64,000 bases of DNA from Seleniivibrio woodruffii (GTDB lineage Bacteria; Chrysiogenota; Deferribacteres; Deferribacterales; Geovibrionaceae). The stretch is from positions 62,001 through 126,000 of the forward strand of contig NZ_JAJUIS010000002.1 in the NCBI RefSeq assembly GCF_029267515.1. The letters run 5' to 3'. Each line of letters opens with the position of its first letter. Within the stretch, counting starts at the first letter, position 1. A program made the translations under genes and the position numbers. The notes beneath the pieces are model-generated. The model was not told the DNA's origin. It searched no databases and saw only the letters and a program-made list of their open reading frames with translations. Of the stretch, positions 1 through 9,630 are shown piece after piece.

Positions 1-55
1 AATTTTACGCGCTTTGGTATTATCATGCTCCTAAATCTTCATATAGAGGGATATG

Positions 56-1678
56 ATGGCTAAATTCAAAGTTCTTGTTACCGACCACATCTCACCGGAC
101 GGTATAGACATTTTGAGAGCGGAAGGCGACATACAAGTCGATATCATGGCGGGTATCAAGAATGCCGAGCTGAAAAAGATAATAGGCGAGTATGACGCGA
201 TAATCACAAGAAGCGGCACGACAGTTGACGCAGATCTTATTGAAAATCCGGGGAAACTGAAGATTATCGGACGTGCAGGCGTAGGTCTTGACAACGTTGA
301 TATCGAAGCGGCAAGCATGAAAGGCATTATCGTTATGAACGCCCCCACTGGCAACACACTGGCTGCCTGCGAACTGACCATGGGGATGATGCTTTCCGTG
401 GTTCGTAAGATACCCACCGCAAACCAGGTTACAAAAGCCGGCGAGTGGGACAGAAAAAGATTTATGGGTATGCAGCTTTACAAAAAGACTCTCGCAGTTG
501 TCGGTCTCGGACGTATCGGCGGCAACGTCGCCAAAAGATGCAAGGCTTTCGAAATGAAGGTCGTTGCGTTCGACCCGTATATCAAACAATCAAAAGCGGA
601 CGCTCTCGGCGTCGAGCTTTGCGAAACCCTTGAACAGGCTATATCTCAGGCGGATGTTATCACTTTCCACACCCCTCTGACAGAGGAAACAAGAAACCTC
701 ATCACGGCAAAAGAGATTTCAAAGATGAAGGACGGTGTCGTTATCATTAACTGCGCGCGCGGCGGTATAGTTAACGAGCTTGACCTTGTTGCTGCCTGCA
801 AATCAGGAAAGGTGCTGGCTGCGGGACTCGACGTTTTCGTAAGCGAACCCCCCGTTAACCACCCCTTCTTCGAAGTTGATAACATATATGTTACTCCTCA
901 CATCGGCGCGAACACTCAGGAAGGTCAGTACGGCGTTGCCGTTATTATCGCAGAGCAGGTTAAAAACGCTCTCCACGGACGCTCATACCGCAACGCGGTA
1001 AACATTCCTTTCATGAAGTCACAGCTCCCCGAAGAGATGCAGAAATATTTCGAACTCATGGAGAGCATGGGACACCTTGCGGCGCAGGTCGTTAAGGGCA
1101 GACCGGAATCAATTGAGTTCACAATGGTCGGACCCAAGTTTGAAGAGGATTTCGGCGAAAGAACGTTCGATACACCCTTTAACTTCCAGCCTTTCACCAT
1201 TGCAGGTCTGAAAGGTTTTATGGAGGTGGCAGTTAAAGAGAACGTATCCTTCATCAACGCTCCCTACGTTGCAAAAGAGCGCAGCATAGACATACTTGAG
1301 ACCAGAACCAACTCATATGGTAAATTCAACGATCTCGTTGTCATAAAAGTTAAAACCGACAAAGAGGAAAAGACGCTCGGCGGTACGGTTTTCAATGATG
1401 GCATCGGACGTATCCTTACATACGACAACTACTATCTCGACCTTATCGGCGAGGGAACTTATCTGTATTTCAAAAATATGGACAGACCAGGCATGATAGG
1501 CAAACTGGGAACCATCCTCGGCAACAACAACATCAACATTGCCGATTTTGAACTCTCCAGAGAAGCCGAAGGAACAGCCGTTGGCTTCGTCCGTGTTGAT
1601 AACAAGATACCCTCCGAGGTTGTTAAGGAGATTCTCGCCCTCGACGGCATGATGGAAGTTAAAGCCGTCACACTTTAA
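56..1678 (+). CDS. serA: D-3-phosphoglycerate dehydrogenase
   Basis: Oxidises 3-phosphoglycerate to 3-phosphohydroxypyruvate, the first step of serine synthesis, in the cytosol. The roughly 540-residue length is that of the long SerA form: catalytic and NAD-binding domains (GLGRIGG loop near residue 150, NCARGG arginine, SEPP glutamate, TPHIGA histidine), then an intervening domain and a C-terminal ACT domain (MDRPGMIGKLG). Two adjacent ATGs exist at 53 and 56; an AGAGGG lies 5 bases before the second, so 56 is chosen. The stop overlaps the start of yjbQ (TAATG), so the two are probably translated together. Confidence 0.96.
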   Translation: MAKFKVLVTDHISPDGIDILRAEGDIQVDIMAGIKNAELKKIIGEYDAIITRSGTTVDADLIENPGKLKIIGRAGVGLDNVDIEAASMKGIIVMNAPTGNTLAACELTMGMMLSVVRKIPTANQVTKAGEWDRKRFMGMQLYKKTLAVVGLGRIGGNVAKRCKAFEMKVVAFDPYIKQSKADALGVELCETLEQAISQADVITFHTPLTEETRNLITAKEISKMKDGVVIINCARGGIVNELDLVAACKSGKVLAAGLDVFVSEPPVNHPFFEVDNIYVTPHIGANTQEGQYGVAVIIAEQVKNALHGRSYRNAVNIPFMKSQLPEEMQKYFELMESMGHLAAQVVKGRPESIEFTMVGPKFEEDFGERTFDTPFNFQPFTIAGLKGFMEVAVKENVSFINAPYVAKERSIDILETRTNSYGKFNDLVVIKVKTDKEEKTLGGTVFNDGIGRILTYDNYYLDLIGEGTYLYFKNMDRPGMIGKLGTILGNNNINIADFELSREAEGTAVGFVRVDNKIPSEVVKEILALDGMMEVKAVTL

Positions 1679-2070
1679 TGATAACACTGAATATCAATAC
1701 ATCTGCCCGCTGTCAGCTTGTGGACATCACCCGTGATGTGGAAAACAGGCTGACAGCCCAAGGGCTGCAGGACGGCATTGTCGTCATCTATACTCCGCAC
1801 ACCACATCGGCAATCACTATCAATGAAAACGCAGACCCCGACGTTCAGACTGATATGAACGCATTTCTTTCAAAACTCATTCCGGTATCAAGGGATTTCA
1901 GACACGTTGAAGGGAACTCCGACAGCCACATCAAGGCATCGCTTGTGGGCGCGTCGGAAACTGTGATAGTTGAAAACGGCAGGCTCGTTCTCGGCACATG
2001 GCAGGGCATATATTTCTGTGAGTTCGACGGACCCAGAAACCGCAAAGTCCATCTGAAATTCATCGGCTAA
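1678..2070 (+). CDS. YjbQ family protein (UPF0047, secondary thiamine-phosphate synthase-like)
   Basis: This 130-residue protein carries the UPF0047/YjbQ signatures: the THTTSA stretch, a conserved NENADP segment, and the EGNSDSHIKASL block with family histidines. Family members are small trimeric metal-binding proteins; some show weak thiamine-phosphate synthase activity, but the physiological role is unsettled. It begins on the last base of the serA stop codon and ends overlapping the next start, so it sits inside a three-gene coupled block. Confidence 0.9.
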   Translation: MITLNINTSARCQLVDITRDVENRLTAQGLQDGIVVIYTPHTTSAITINENADPDVQTDMNAFLSKLIPVSRDFRHVEGNSDSHIKASLVGASETVIVENGRLVLGTWQGIYFCEFDGPRNRKVHLKFIG

Positions 2071-2834
2071 TGAACACATTTTTTAATCTTAAAAACACTG
2101 ATAAAGTAAGTTTAAGCCAAATTGTAAGGGTCTCTAGTGAAACGTGGGTTCATGAAAACGGGTTTTGTGCAAACTGTCTCTGCGGTCTTAATAAATTCCC
2201 AAATAACAAACCTGTTGCTGATTTTTTCTGTCCTGAGTGCGGAGAACAATTTGAATTGAAATCAAAAAAGAACAAGTTTGGGAATAAAATAACTGATGGT
2301 GCCTATGAATCCATGGTTTCCAGAATAAACTCGTCGGATAACCCCAATTTTTTCTTTATGTCATACAACCTCGTTGAAATGACTGTAAATGATTTGATTT
2401 TGATTCCTAAACATATTTTTGAAATAAATCTAATTGAGCGCAGAAAACCATTAAATTCAACCGCTAAACGCGCAGGCTGGGTTGGATGTAATATTCTGTT
2501 TAATATGATACCGGAATACACAAAAGTATATTACATCAAAAGTGGGTCTGTAATGTCTCGCAATGAAATTAACTTTAAATGGAATCAATTAACTTTTTTC
2601 AAATCACAGGATTTACGTGATTCTAAAGGATGGCTGCTGGATGTTATTCTTTGTATCGAAAAGCTAGGAAGAAAAGAATTTAATCTTAATGATATTTATT
2701 CATTTGAATCATGGCTAAAGAACAGACATGAAAGAAATAATAATATTCGCGCAAAAATCAGGCAACAGCTTCAAGTGTTGCGGGACAGGCAATATTTAGA
2801 ATTTACTTCCAGAGGACTTTACAAAGTTCTGTGA
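2070..2834 (+). CDS. DpnI-like methyl-directed restriction endonuclease
   Basis: The 254-residue protein matches pneumococcal DpnI in length and along its whole course as I recall that sequence: WV at the N-terminus, two CxxC pairs (C33/C36, C54/C57), KPVADFF...FELKSKK, DGAY, NPNFFF, RKPL, RRAGW-like KRAGWVGCN, and a C-terminal KIRQQLQVLRD winged-helix region. The PD-(D/E)XK residues are D51, E62 and K64. DpnI cuts GATC only when adenine is N6-methylated, and its C-terminal domain also reads the methylated site. No Dam methylase or ssDNA methylase lies nearby. The gene is visibly more AT-rich than its neighbours and is squeezed between yjbQ (1-base overlap) and a convergent gene 9 bases away, which suggests acquisition by transfer. 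Function is inferred from homology. Confidence 0.9.
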   Translation: MNTFFNLKNTDKVSLSQIVRVSSETWVHENGFCANCLCGLNKFPNNKPVADFFCPECGEQFELKSKKNKFGNKITDGAYESMVSRINSSDNPNFFFMSYNLVEMTVNDLILIPKHIFEINLIERRKPLNSTAKRAGWVGCNILFNMIPEYTKVYYIKSGSVMSRNEINFKWNQLTFFKSQDLRDSKGWLLDVILCIEKLGRKEFNLNDIYSFESWLKNRHERNNNIRAKIRQQLQVLRDRQYLEFTSRGLYKVL

Positions 2835-2843
2835 AAGTAGCTC

Positions 2844-3794
2844 TTAGCCGCAGACATCCTCGCCCATAAGAACTGTGAACTTATTGCGTCCGGTTGACTT
2901 GCTCAGATAGAGCGCCTTATCCGCAACGCCGACCATAAACTCCACGTCTGTATAGCATTTATGATAAGGAGTTATTCCTGTGCTGAACGTTATCTGAAAC
3001 TGTTCCCCGTTGCTTTCGAAAATGGTCGCAGCAAGTTTGGTGCGTATCCTCTCAACAGCCATGATGGAATGTTCAAGGTCGGTTTCTGTAAAGATGATCG
3101 CGAACTCCTCTCCGCCGTAACGGGATGCGAGGTCGGTTGAGCGGATGCACTCTTTTATCGTGTTGGCGTATACTTTGAGAACTTCGTCGCCTTTAAGGTG
3201 ACCGAAATTATCATTTACCTTCTTAAAGAAGTCTATATCCATGAGAGCAAGGCAGAAATGGTTGTTGTAGCGTTCGGAGCGCTGCATCTCGTCTTTCAGT
3301 TTGTCTTTGAAATATGAGTGGTTGTAGAGCAGGGTGAGACCGTCTTTTTTCGCCATCTGCTCAAGGAACTCGTTCTGTTCCAGAACGTTTGTGGATGCGA
3401 ATGCCAGCTCAAATATCGTTGATTCCAGCTCTTCTGTCTTCTCTTCCAACTCAAGTTTGATGCTTCTGTGCTGTTTCAGCGTATTGAAACGTATCTCAAT
3501 CTCTTTTTCAGGGTCTTCCTTCAGGCAGAACACGAAATAGTATTCCTTTGAAAGTTCAAGCAGGATTGCATCATGGAGCTTATCGGAGATGAACAGGAAA
3601 AAATTGTTTGTTTTCAGCAGCTCTTTTATAGAACCGATGCTGTCGTCTTCGCATATTTCAAAGACGACAAGCTCGCGGTTTATATTCTCGATTTCATCGG
3701 CAGACATGAACTGCGCCTGAGTGAATATCTGCGCAATGTGCTGTCTGATGTTTTCTGTTTTGGCTCTCGCTGTAACTTTTGTGTTATTCGGCAT
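2844..3794 (-). CDS. Diguanylate cyclase (GGDEF domain)
   Basis: A 316-residue protein with an N-terminal region of about 130 residues that I do not recognise, a short coiled-coil-like linker (LELEEKTEELEST) and a C-terminal GGDEF domain. The active-site motif is GGEEF and an RSTD inhibitory site lies five residues before it, so it should make cyclic di-GMP and be product-inhibited. No transmembrane segment is evident, so it is probably cytosolic. Its start overlaps the lysS stop by 11 bases, an unusual pairing of a tRNA synthetase with a signalling enzyme. Confidence 0.92.
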   Translation of the reverse strand: MPNNTKVTARAKTENIRQHIAQIFTQAQFMSADEIENINRELVVFEICEDDSIGSIKELLKTNNFFLFISDKLHDAILLELSKEYYFVFCLKEDPEKEIEIRFNTLKQHRSIKLELEEKTEELESTIFELAFASTNVLEQNEFLEQMAKKDGLTLLYNHSYFKDKLKDEMQRSERYNNHFCLALMDIDFFKKVNDNFGHLKGDEVLKVYANTIKECIRSTDLASRYGGEEFAIIFTETDLEHSIMAVERIRTKLAATIFESNGEQFQITFSTGITPYHKCYTDVEFMVGVADKALYLSKSTGRNKFTVLMGEDVCG

Positions 3795-5253
3795 CCTCAG
3801 GCCTCATGTGGGGAAATAGTATAACGTCGCGGATGGACTGGCTGTCTGTGAAAAGCATGACAAGCCTGTCAATGCCGAGACCGGCGCCTGCGGTGGGGGG
3901 AAGACCGTATTCCAGAGCACGGATGTAGTCTGTATCCATCATGCAGGCTTCTTCGTCGCCGGCTTCTTTTGCGGCAACCTGTTTAGCAAATCTCTCATAT
4001 TGGTCAATGGGGTCGTTAAGCTCATTGAAACCATTGGCAAGCTCAAATCCTCCCATAAAAAGTTCAAATCTTTCAGTGGTTTCCGGGTCGTCTTTTTTGG
4101 ACTTGGCAAGGGGGGAAACCTCTTTCGGGTAGTCGATTATAAAAGTGGGATTGATAAGTGTGTGCTCAATCAACTCTTCGAAGATCTCCATAATAATTTT
4201 GCCTTTGCCCCATTCCTTCTGTACTTTTATACCAATTTTGGTAGCTGCATTTTCTGCCGATTCTCTGTCTTTAAGCATGTCTTCGGTGATGCTGCTGCCT
4301 TTAACAATGGCTTCCTGCATGGTCATTCTTGCCCAGGGGCTTTCAAGGTCTATCACGTTTCCGCCGAAAGTTATCTCTTTCTTACCGTAGAGTTTTTCAG
4401 CAATTTTCTGGCACATTTCCTCAATCATGTCCATGAGGCCGTGATAGTCGTTGTAAGCATTATACCACTCTATCATGGTAAATTCAGGATTATGTCTTGT
4501 AGACAGTCCTTCATTTCTGAAATTTCTGTTGATTTCGAAAATCCTCTCGAATCCGCCGACCACCAGACGCTTGAGATAAAGCTCCGGCGCGATGCGCAGA
4601 TAAAGGGGCATGTCCAGTGCGTTGTGATGCGTTATGAAAGGTTTGGCGGTTGCGCCGCCGACGATGGGGTGCATCATGGGGGTTTCCACTTCAAAGAAGT
4701 CTTTATCTATGAAAAATTTTCTGACTTCCTGAACAATGATGCTGCGTTTTCTGAAAGTTTCCTTCACATCCTCATTAACTATAAGGTCAACGTACCTTTG
4801 GCGGTAGCGTGTTTCTATGTCTTTGAGACCGTGCCATTTTTCCGGCAGGTCGCGGAGTGCTTTCGTGAGAAGGCGGAACTCTTTCGCGCAGATTGTCAGC
4901 TCGCCTGTTTTTGTTTTGAACAGGAATCCTTTGATGCCGATTATGTCGCCGACGTCAGTAAGGTCGAAAGCCGCATACTGTTCGTCGGATATTTCCCCTT
5001 TTTTAACATATACCTGAATGATGCCTGTGCGGTCTTTAACAGTAAGAAACGCCGCTTTTCCGAAGGGGCGCAAAGCCATTATTCTGCCTGCTACGTCGAA
5101 CCATACATCCTGTGCCGGCAGGTTCTCTTTTTCTGTTTCCGCGTATTGTGCTGTAATTTCTGCAATGTCGTTCGCTACTTTATGATAATTGACAAACGGC
5201 TGTTCTGAAAGCTCTTTCAGCTTCTGCATTTTATCAAGACGGTGTTGTTCCAT
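3784..5253 (-). CDS. lysS: Lysyl-tRNA synthetase (class II)
   Basis: Charges tRNA-Lys with lysine. N-terminal OB-fold anticodon-binding domain (roughly residues 50-150), then the class II catalytic core with motif 2 (FRNEGLSTRHNPEF) and motif 3 (GAGLGIDRLVM). The ORF track extends 25 residues further upstream, but the extension is not family-like; an AGGAG lies about 10 bases before the ATG at 5253, giving a usual 489 residues. Divergent from mreB. Confidence 0.96.
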   Translation of the reverse strand: MEQHRLDKMQKLKELSEQPFVNYHKVANDIAEITAQYAETEKENLPAQDVWFDVAGRIMALRPFGKAAFLTVKDRTGIIQVYVKKGEISDEQYAAFDLTDVGDIIGIKGFLFKTKTGELTICAKEFRLLTKALRDLPEKWHGLKDIETRYRQRYVDLIVNEDVKETFRKRSIIVQEVRKFFIDKDFFEVETPMMHPIVGGATAKPFITHHNALDMPLYLRIAPELYLKRLVVGGFERIFEINRNFRNEGLSTRHNPEFTMIEWYNAYNDYHGLMDMIEEMCQKIAEKLYGKKEITFGGNVIDLESPWARMTMQEAIVKGSSITEDMLKDRESAENAATKIGIKVQKEWGKGKIIMEIFEELIEHTLINPTFIIDYPKEVSPLAKSKKDDPETTERFELFMGGFELANGFNELNDPIDQYERFAKQVAAKEAGDEEACMMDTDYIRALEYGLPPTAGAGLGIDRLVMLFTDSQSIRDVILFPHMRPEDAE

Positions 5254-5360
5254 TGAATCTGAGATCTCCTGATAAGTTGATTTATTTTGACTGTTTATAC
5301 CATAACTGCATATGCCTTCAAAGTGCAAATAAAAAATGCATCATATTTCATTTTATTTAT

Positions 5361-5389
5361 TTGACACAGTATATAAAAATCACTAATCT
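5361..5389 (+). promoter_or_regulatory. Possible sigma-70 promoter for mreB
   Basis: A perfect TTGACA at 5361-5366 is followed after 17 bases by TAATCT, a weak -10. It lies in the AT-rich 257-base gap between divergent lysS and mreB. A second candidate, TTGAAA at 5432 with TAAATT at 5455, is also possible. Confidence 0.35.
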
Positions 5390-5435
5390 AAAAAAGCAGA
5401 TAAATTCCTTTGTTTCGTTATATTAATTCACTTGA

Positions 5436-6527
<1,092 letters not shown>

Positions 6528-6546
6528 GGTGTCGGCAGCGGGGCAG

Positions 6547-7341
6547 ATGAAACTTTGGAAAAAAACACTTATCGCTTTTATCGCCCTGCTCATCCTTGTT
6601 ATCATTCAGGCGAGAAATCCTGAGATAAAAGGACCGTTCAGGGGCGTAATCGGCAACTTCGTTAATCCGTTTGTGTATTACACTGAAAAAACGTTCAGCT
6701 TTTTCAGCGATATATGGAGCGGGTACATTAATCTGGTGGACGTGCGCAGGCAAAACGACAGACTGAAGCAGGCGAACGGCGAACTTATGCTCGAAAACTC
6801 ACTTCTGCGGGAGCAGGTGAAGGAACACGGACGCATAGCCAGACTTCTGAAGTTCAAAAACTATTCAGATCTCGATTTCGTTCCGGCATCCGTTGTCGGG
6901 CGCAACGTAAAAGGCTATCTGAAATTCATCGTTATCGACAGAGGCAGCCGCGACGGCATCAAACGTCAGGATCCGGTTATAAGCTATAACGGTCTTGTGG
7001 GCATGGTGCGCGAGGTTTATGCGGACAGCGCAGAGGTGGAGGTTGTTTTAAGCCCCGCCAGCAACGTTTCTGTTATGAACAACAGAACCCGCACCGTGGG
7101 CATAGTCCGAGGAAACGGTCACGGCAGTATGGCTGTTGATTTCTACGACAGGCTTGACAATGTCAAAAAAGGCGACACGATGGTCACTTCCGGTCTGGGC
7201 GGAGTATATCCCAAAGGACTGGTGGTCGGCTATGTCAGCGATGTGAAAACCGCTGAAACCGGACTTTTCAAGATAATGACACTCAATTCTAAGGTCAGGT
7301 TTGAAAAACTTGAAAATGTACTGGTGATAAGACAGCGATGA
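6547..7341 (+). CDS. mreC: Rod shape-determining protein MreC
   Basis: Bitopic inner-membrane protein linking MreB to the elongation machinery. One N-terminal membrane segment (LIAFIALLILVII), a coiled coil around residues 65-100, then the beta-rich periplasmic domain with the family block FIVIDRGSRDGI and a SGLGGVYPKGLVVG stretch. An upstream in-frame GTG at 6529 lies right after the mreB stop; the ATG at 6547 is preferred because MKLWKK resembles usual MreC starts, but either is possible. It overlaps mreD by 4 bases. Confidence 0.93.
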   Translation: MKLWKKTLIAFIALLILVIIQARNPEIKGPFRGVIGNFVNPFVYYTEKTFSFFSDIWSGYINLVDVRRQNDRLKQANGELMLENSLLREQVKEHGRIARLLKFKNYSDLDFVPASVVGRNVKGYLKFIVIDRGSRDGIKRQDPVISYNGLVGMVREVYADSAEVEVVLSPASNVSVMNNRTRTVGIVRGNGHGSMAVDFYDRLDNVKKGDTMVTSGLGGVYPKGLVVGYVSDVKTAETGLFKIMTLNSKVRFEKLENVLVIRQR

Positions 7342-7808
7342 AAAGCATCAACTATCTTTATCCGGCAATATTTTTTGCGCTCATTTTCGGTCATATAATT
7401 ACGCTGGTTTGGGCGTTTGTTTTTTCAAATTTTGATTTTGCAGTGGTGATTTTTCTTCTCATCTACGAAATGATAGATGAAGACAACTATATATGGCTTT
7501 CCGTTCTTTTCGGGGTTTACACAGATTATGCGCGCAACGGATTTTTCGGTCCCGGAGTCATGCTGTTTCTTGCGTTTTCAATCTCAAGGTTTAAAGCCGA
7601 TATTGTTATGGATATGACCAAATTTAATTCGAAGGTGCTGCTGTTCACTTTTATTTCCGCTGTCTACTGCATTTTTAACGCTGCCCTTTCCGGTTACGAC
7701 CCTGAAACGGTTTTGAAAATGACAGTCACAAGAACGGTTATAAACGTTGCCGTTGCGATAGGAATCGTGAAACTCTCGGAGTACAGAATTGCTTTTAAGA
7801 ACGCTTAA
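7338..7808 (+). CDS. mreD: Rod shape-determining protein MreD
   Basis: A 156-residue, highly hydrophobic protein with about five predicted membrane segments, in the standard MreD position between mreC and PBP2. It shows the DYARNGFFGPGVMLF region typical of the family. ATGA overlap with mreC; its 3' end overlaps the TTG start of the next gene. Sequence conservation is low in this family, so position carries much of the call. Confidence 0.9.
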   Translation: MKSINYLYPAIFFALIFGHIITLVWAFVFSNFDFAVVIFLLIYEMIDEDNYIWLSVLFGVYTDYARNGFFGPGVMLFLAFSISRFKADIVMDMTKFNSKVLLFTFISAVYCIFNAALSGYDPETVLKMTVTRTVINVAVAIGIVKLSEYRIAFKNA

Positions 7809-9630
7809 AGACGAGATACTTGATTATTTCAAAAAGCGCGCCATGTTCGGATATGTGGTGCTCGGTCTTTTCTTTGCGTTCCTGGCTCTGCGTCTTTTTT
7901 ACATGCAGGTCATAAGTTACGAAAAATTCAAACAGCTTTCAGAAAACAACCGTATCCGTATCGTCCGCATAAAGGCCGACAGAGGATTTATCAAGGACGT
8001 AAGGGGACGGCTTCTCGTTAAAAACTCACCAAGCTACGAGCTGAAAATCGTGAAAGAGGACGTTAAAGACCTCAACGCCATTCTTGATAAGCTGGCGAAG
8101 GTTCTCCCTATAGATAAGAAATACGCTATAAAGCAGGTGGAGAAATCCTATCTTTATGAACCTGCTGTCATTCTTCGCGGTCTGTCATTCAATCAGGTTG
8201 CGGAGATAATGGAACACTCCGACGATTATGCCGGTGTTGAGATAGGGCTTGAAGCCGTCCGAAGTTATATGGACAGCAGAGCGTTCAGCCACATCCTCGG
8301 TTATATGTCAGAAGTTAACGAACAGGAGCTCAGAGACAGCGCCTATTATCGTTCCGGCGATATGCTTGGTAAGACCGGAGTTGAAAAAGTATATGAAAAA
8401 CAGCTCAGAGGCGATGATGGTGCCAGACAGGTTGAAGTTGATTCATACGGACGACCTGTCGAGATACTTTCAGAGAAGGCGAGTGTTCCGGGTGAAAACA
8501 TAACACTCACCGTCGATTATGACGTTCAGACTTTCCTGCACAGACTGATGGACGGCAAAAAAGGTGCTGTCGTGGTTATGGATGTGAACAATTTCGATGT
8601 GCTTGCTCTCTATTCAGCGCCCGCATTCGATCTTATGTCGTTCACACCGTTTGCAACTTCTCAGGATAGGCTGGCTATCATAAAAGACCCTTCCAAACCG
8701 CTCCTTAACAGAGCCATTGAGGGTCGTTACCCTCCCGGATCCGTCTATAAGGTACTTATGGCGGTTATGGGGCTTATGGAGCATAAAATAAATCCGGACA
8801 GCAGATTCACCTGTACCGGAGAGATGCAGTACGGCAATTTCAAATATAAATGCTGGAAAAAAGAGGGGCACGGGACCATAAATCTCGTTCAGGCAATTGA
8901 GGAATCGTGCGACGTATATTTCTATAACCTCGGTCTTATACTTGGTATTGATACAATTTACGACTATTCCACAAGGCTGTCGCTCGGCGTGAAAACAGGT
9001 ATAGCTCTGCCAAACGAGAAATCAGGATTTTTCCCAGGCAGACAGTGGAAAAAAGAGGTTCGCCACGAGGGCTGGTACCCTGGAGAAACGATAATAACAT
9101 CAATCGGTCAGGGCTATATGGCGACAACCCCAATACAGATTGCCGTTATGCTCGGAGGTATTTTCAATGGGGGACACATATACACTCCAAATCTTGTCAG
9201 ATACCTTGAAAATCCATCAACCGGGCATGTGCGTGAACCAGTCCGAAATCTTAAAAACAAGGTGCATATTGATAAATGGGCGGCAAACGTCGCTATGAAA
9301 GGTATGGTTAAAGTGGTTGAGGGCGAACACGCCACCGGCTACAGGGCTAATGTTCCCGGAGTTCATATCGGCGGAAAAACCGGTACGGCGCAGGTTGTAA
9401 GCCTTAAACGTACCGAGGATATGGACGAGGATGATATTCCTGAGCATTACAGAGACCACTCGTGGTTTGCCGCTGTTTTCCCGGCGGAAAACCCGAAATA
9501 TGTCGCGGTTGCGATGATAGAGCACGGCGGAGCCGGCAGTAAGGGCGCAGCACCCATTGTCGGAGCATTAGTAAATAAAATGGCGGATCTTGGCTATGTT
9601 AAGCGTGAAACTGGACAGGAAGCACATTGA
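7789..9630 (+). CDS. mrdA: Penicillin-binding protein 2 (peptidoglycan transpeptidase)
   Basis: Cross-links lateral-wall peptidoglycan together with RodA. Single N-terminal membrane anchor (GYVVLGLFFAFLALRLF), a dimerisation domain, then the transpeptidase domain with SVYK (catalytic serine), SCD (in place of SxN) and GKTGTAQ. 613 residues is normal. The start is a TTG with a CGGAG seven bases upstream, inside the mreD 3' end; no ATG occurs until after the membrane-proximal residues. Confidence 0.95.
   Translation: MLLRTLKDEILDYFKKRAMFGYVVLGLFFAFLALRLFYMQVISYEKFKQLSENNRIRIVRIKADRGFIKDVRGRLLVKNSPSYELKIVKEDVKDLNAILDKLAKVLPIDKKYAIKQVEKSYLYEPAVILRGLSFNQVAEIMEHSDDYAGVEIGLEAVRSYMDSRAFSHILGYMSEVNEQELRDSAYYRSGDMLGKTGVEKVYEKQLRGDDGARQVEVDSYGRPVEILSEKASVPGENITLTVDYDVQTFLHRLMDGKKGAVVVMDVNNFDVLALYSAPAFDLMSFTPFATSQDRLAIIKDPSKPLLNRAIEGRYPPGSVYKVLMAVMGLMEHKINPDSRFTCTGEMQYGNFKYKCWKKEGHGTINLVQAIEESCDVYFYNLGLILGIDTIYDYSTRLSLGVKTGIALPNEKSGFFPGRQWKKEVRHEGWYPGETIITSIGQGYMATTPIQIAVMLGGIFNGGHIYTPNLVRYLENPSTGHVREPVRNLKNKVHIDKWAANVAMKGMVKVVEGEHATGYRANVPGVHIGGKTGTAQVVSLKRTEDMDEDDIPEHYRDHSWFAAVFPAENPKYVAVAMIEHGGAGSKGAAPIVGALVNKMADLGYVKRETGQEAH

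Noticed and set aside
4000-5208. 402-residue plus-strand ORF antisense to lysS
   Set aside because: It is a mirror of lysS codon bias; the protein has no domain pattern, and lysS on the other strand is certain.
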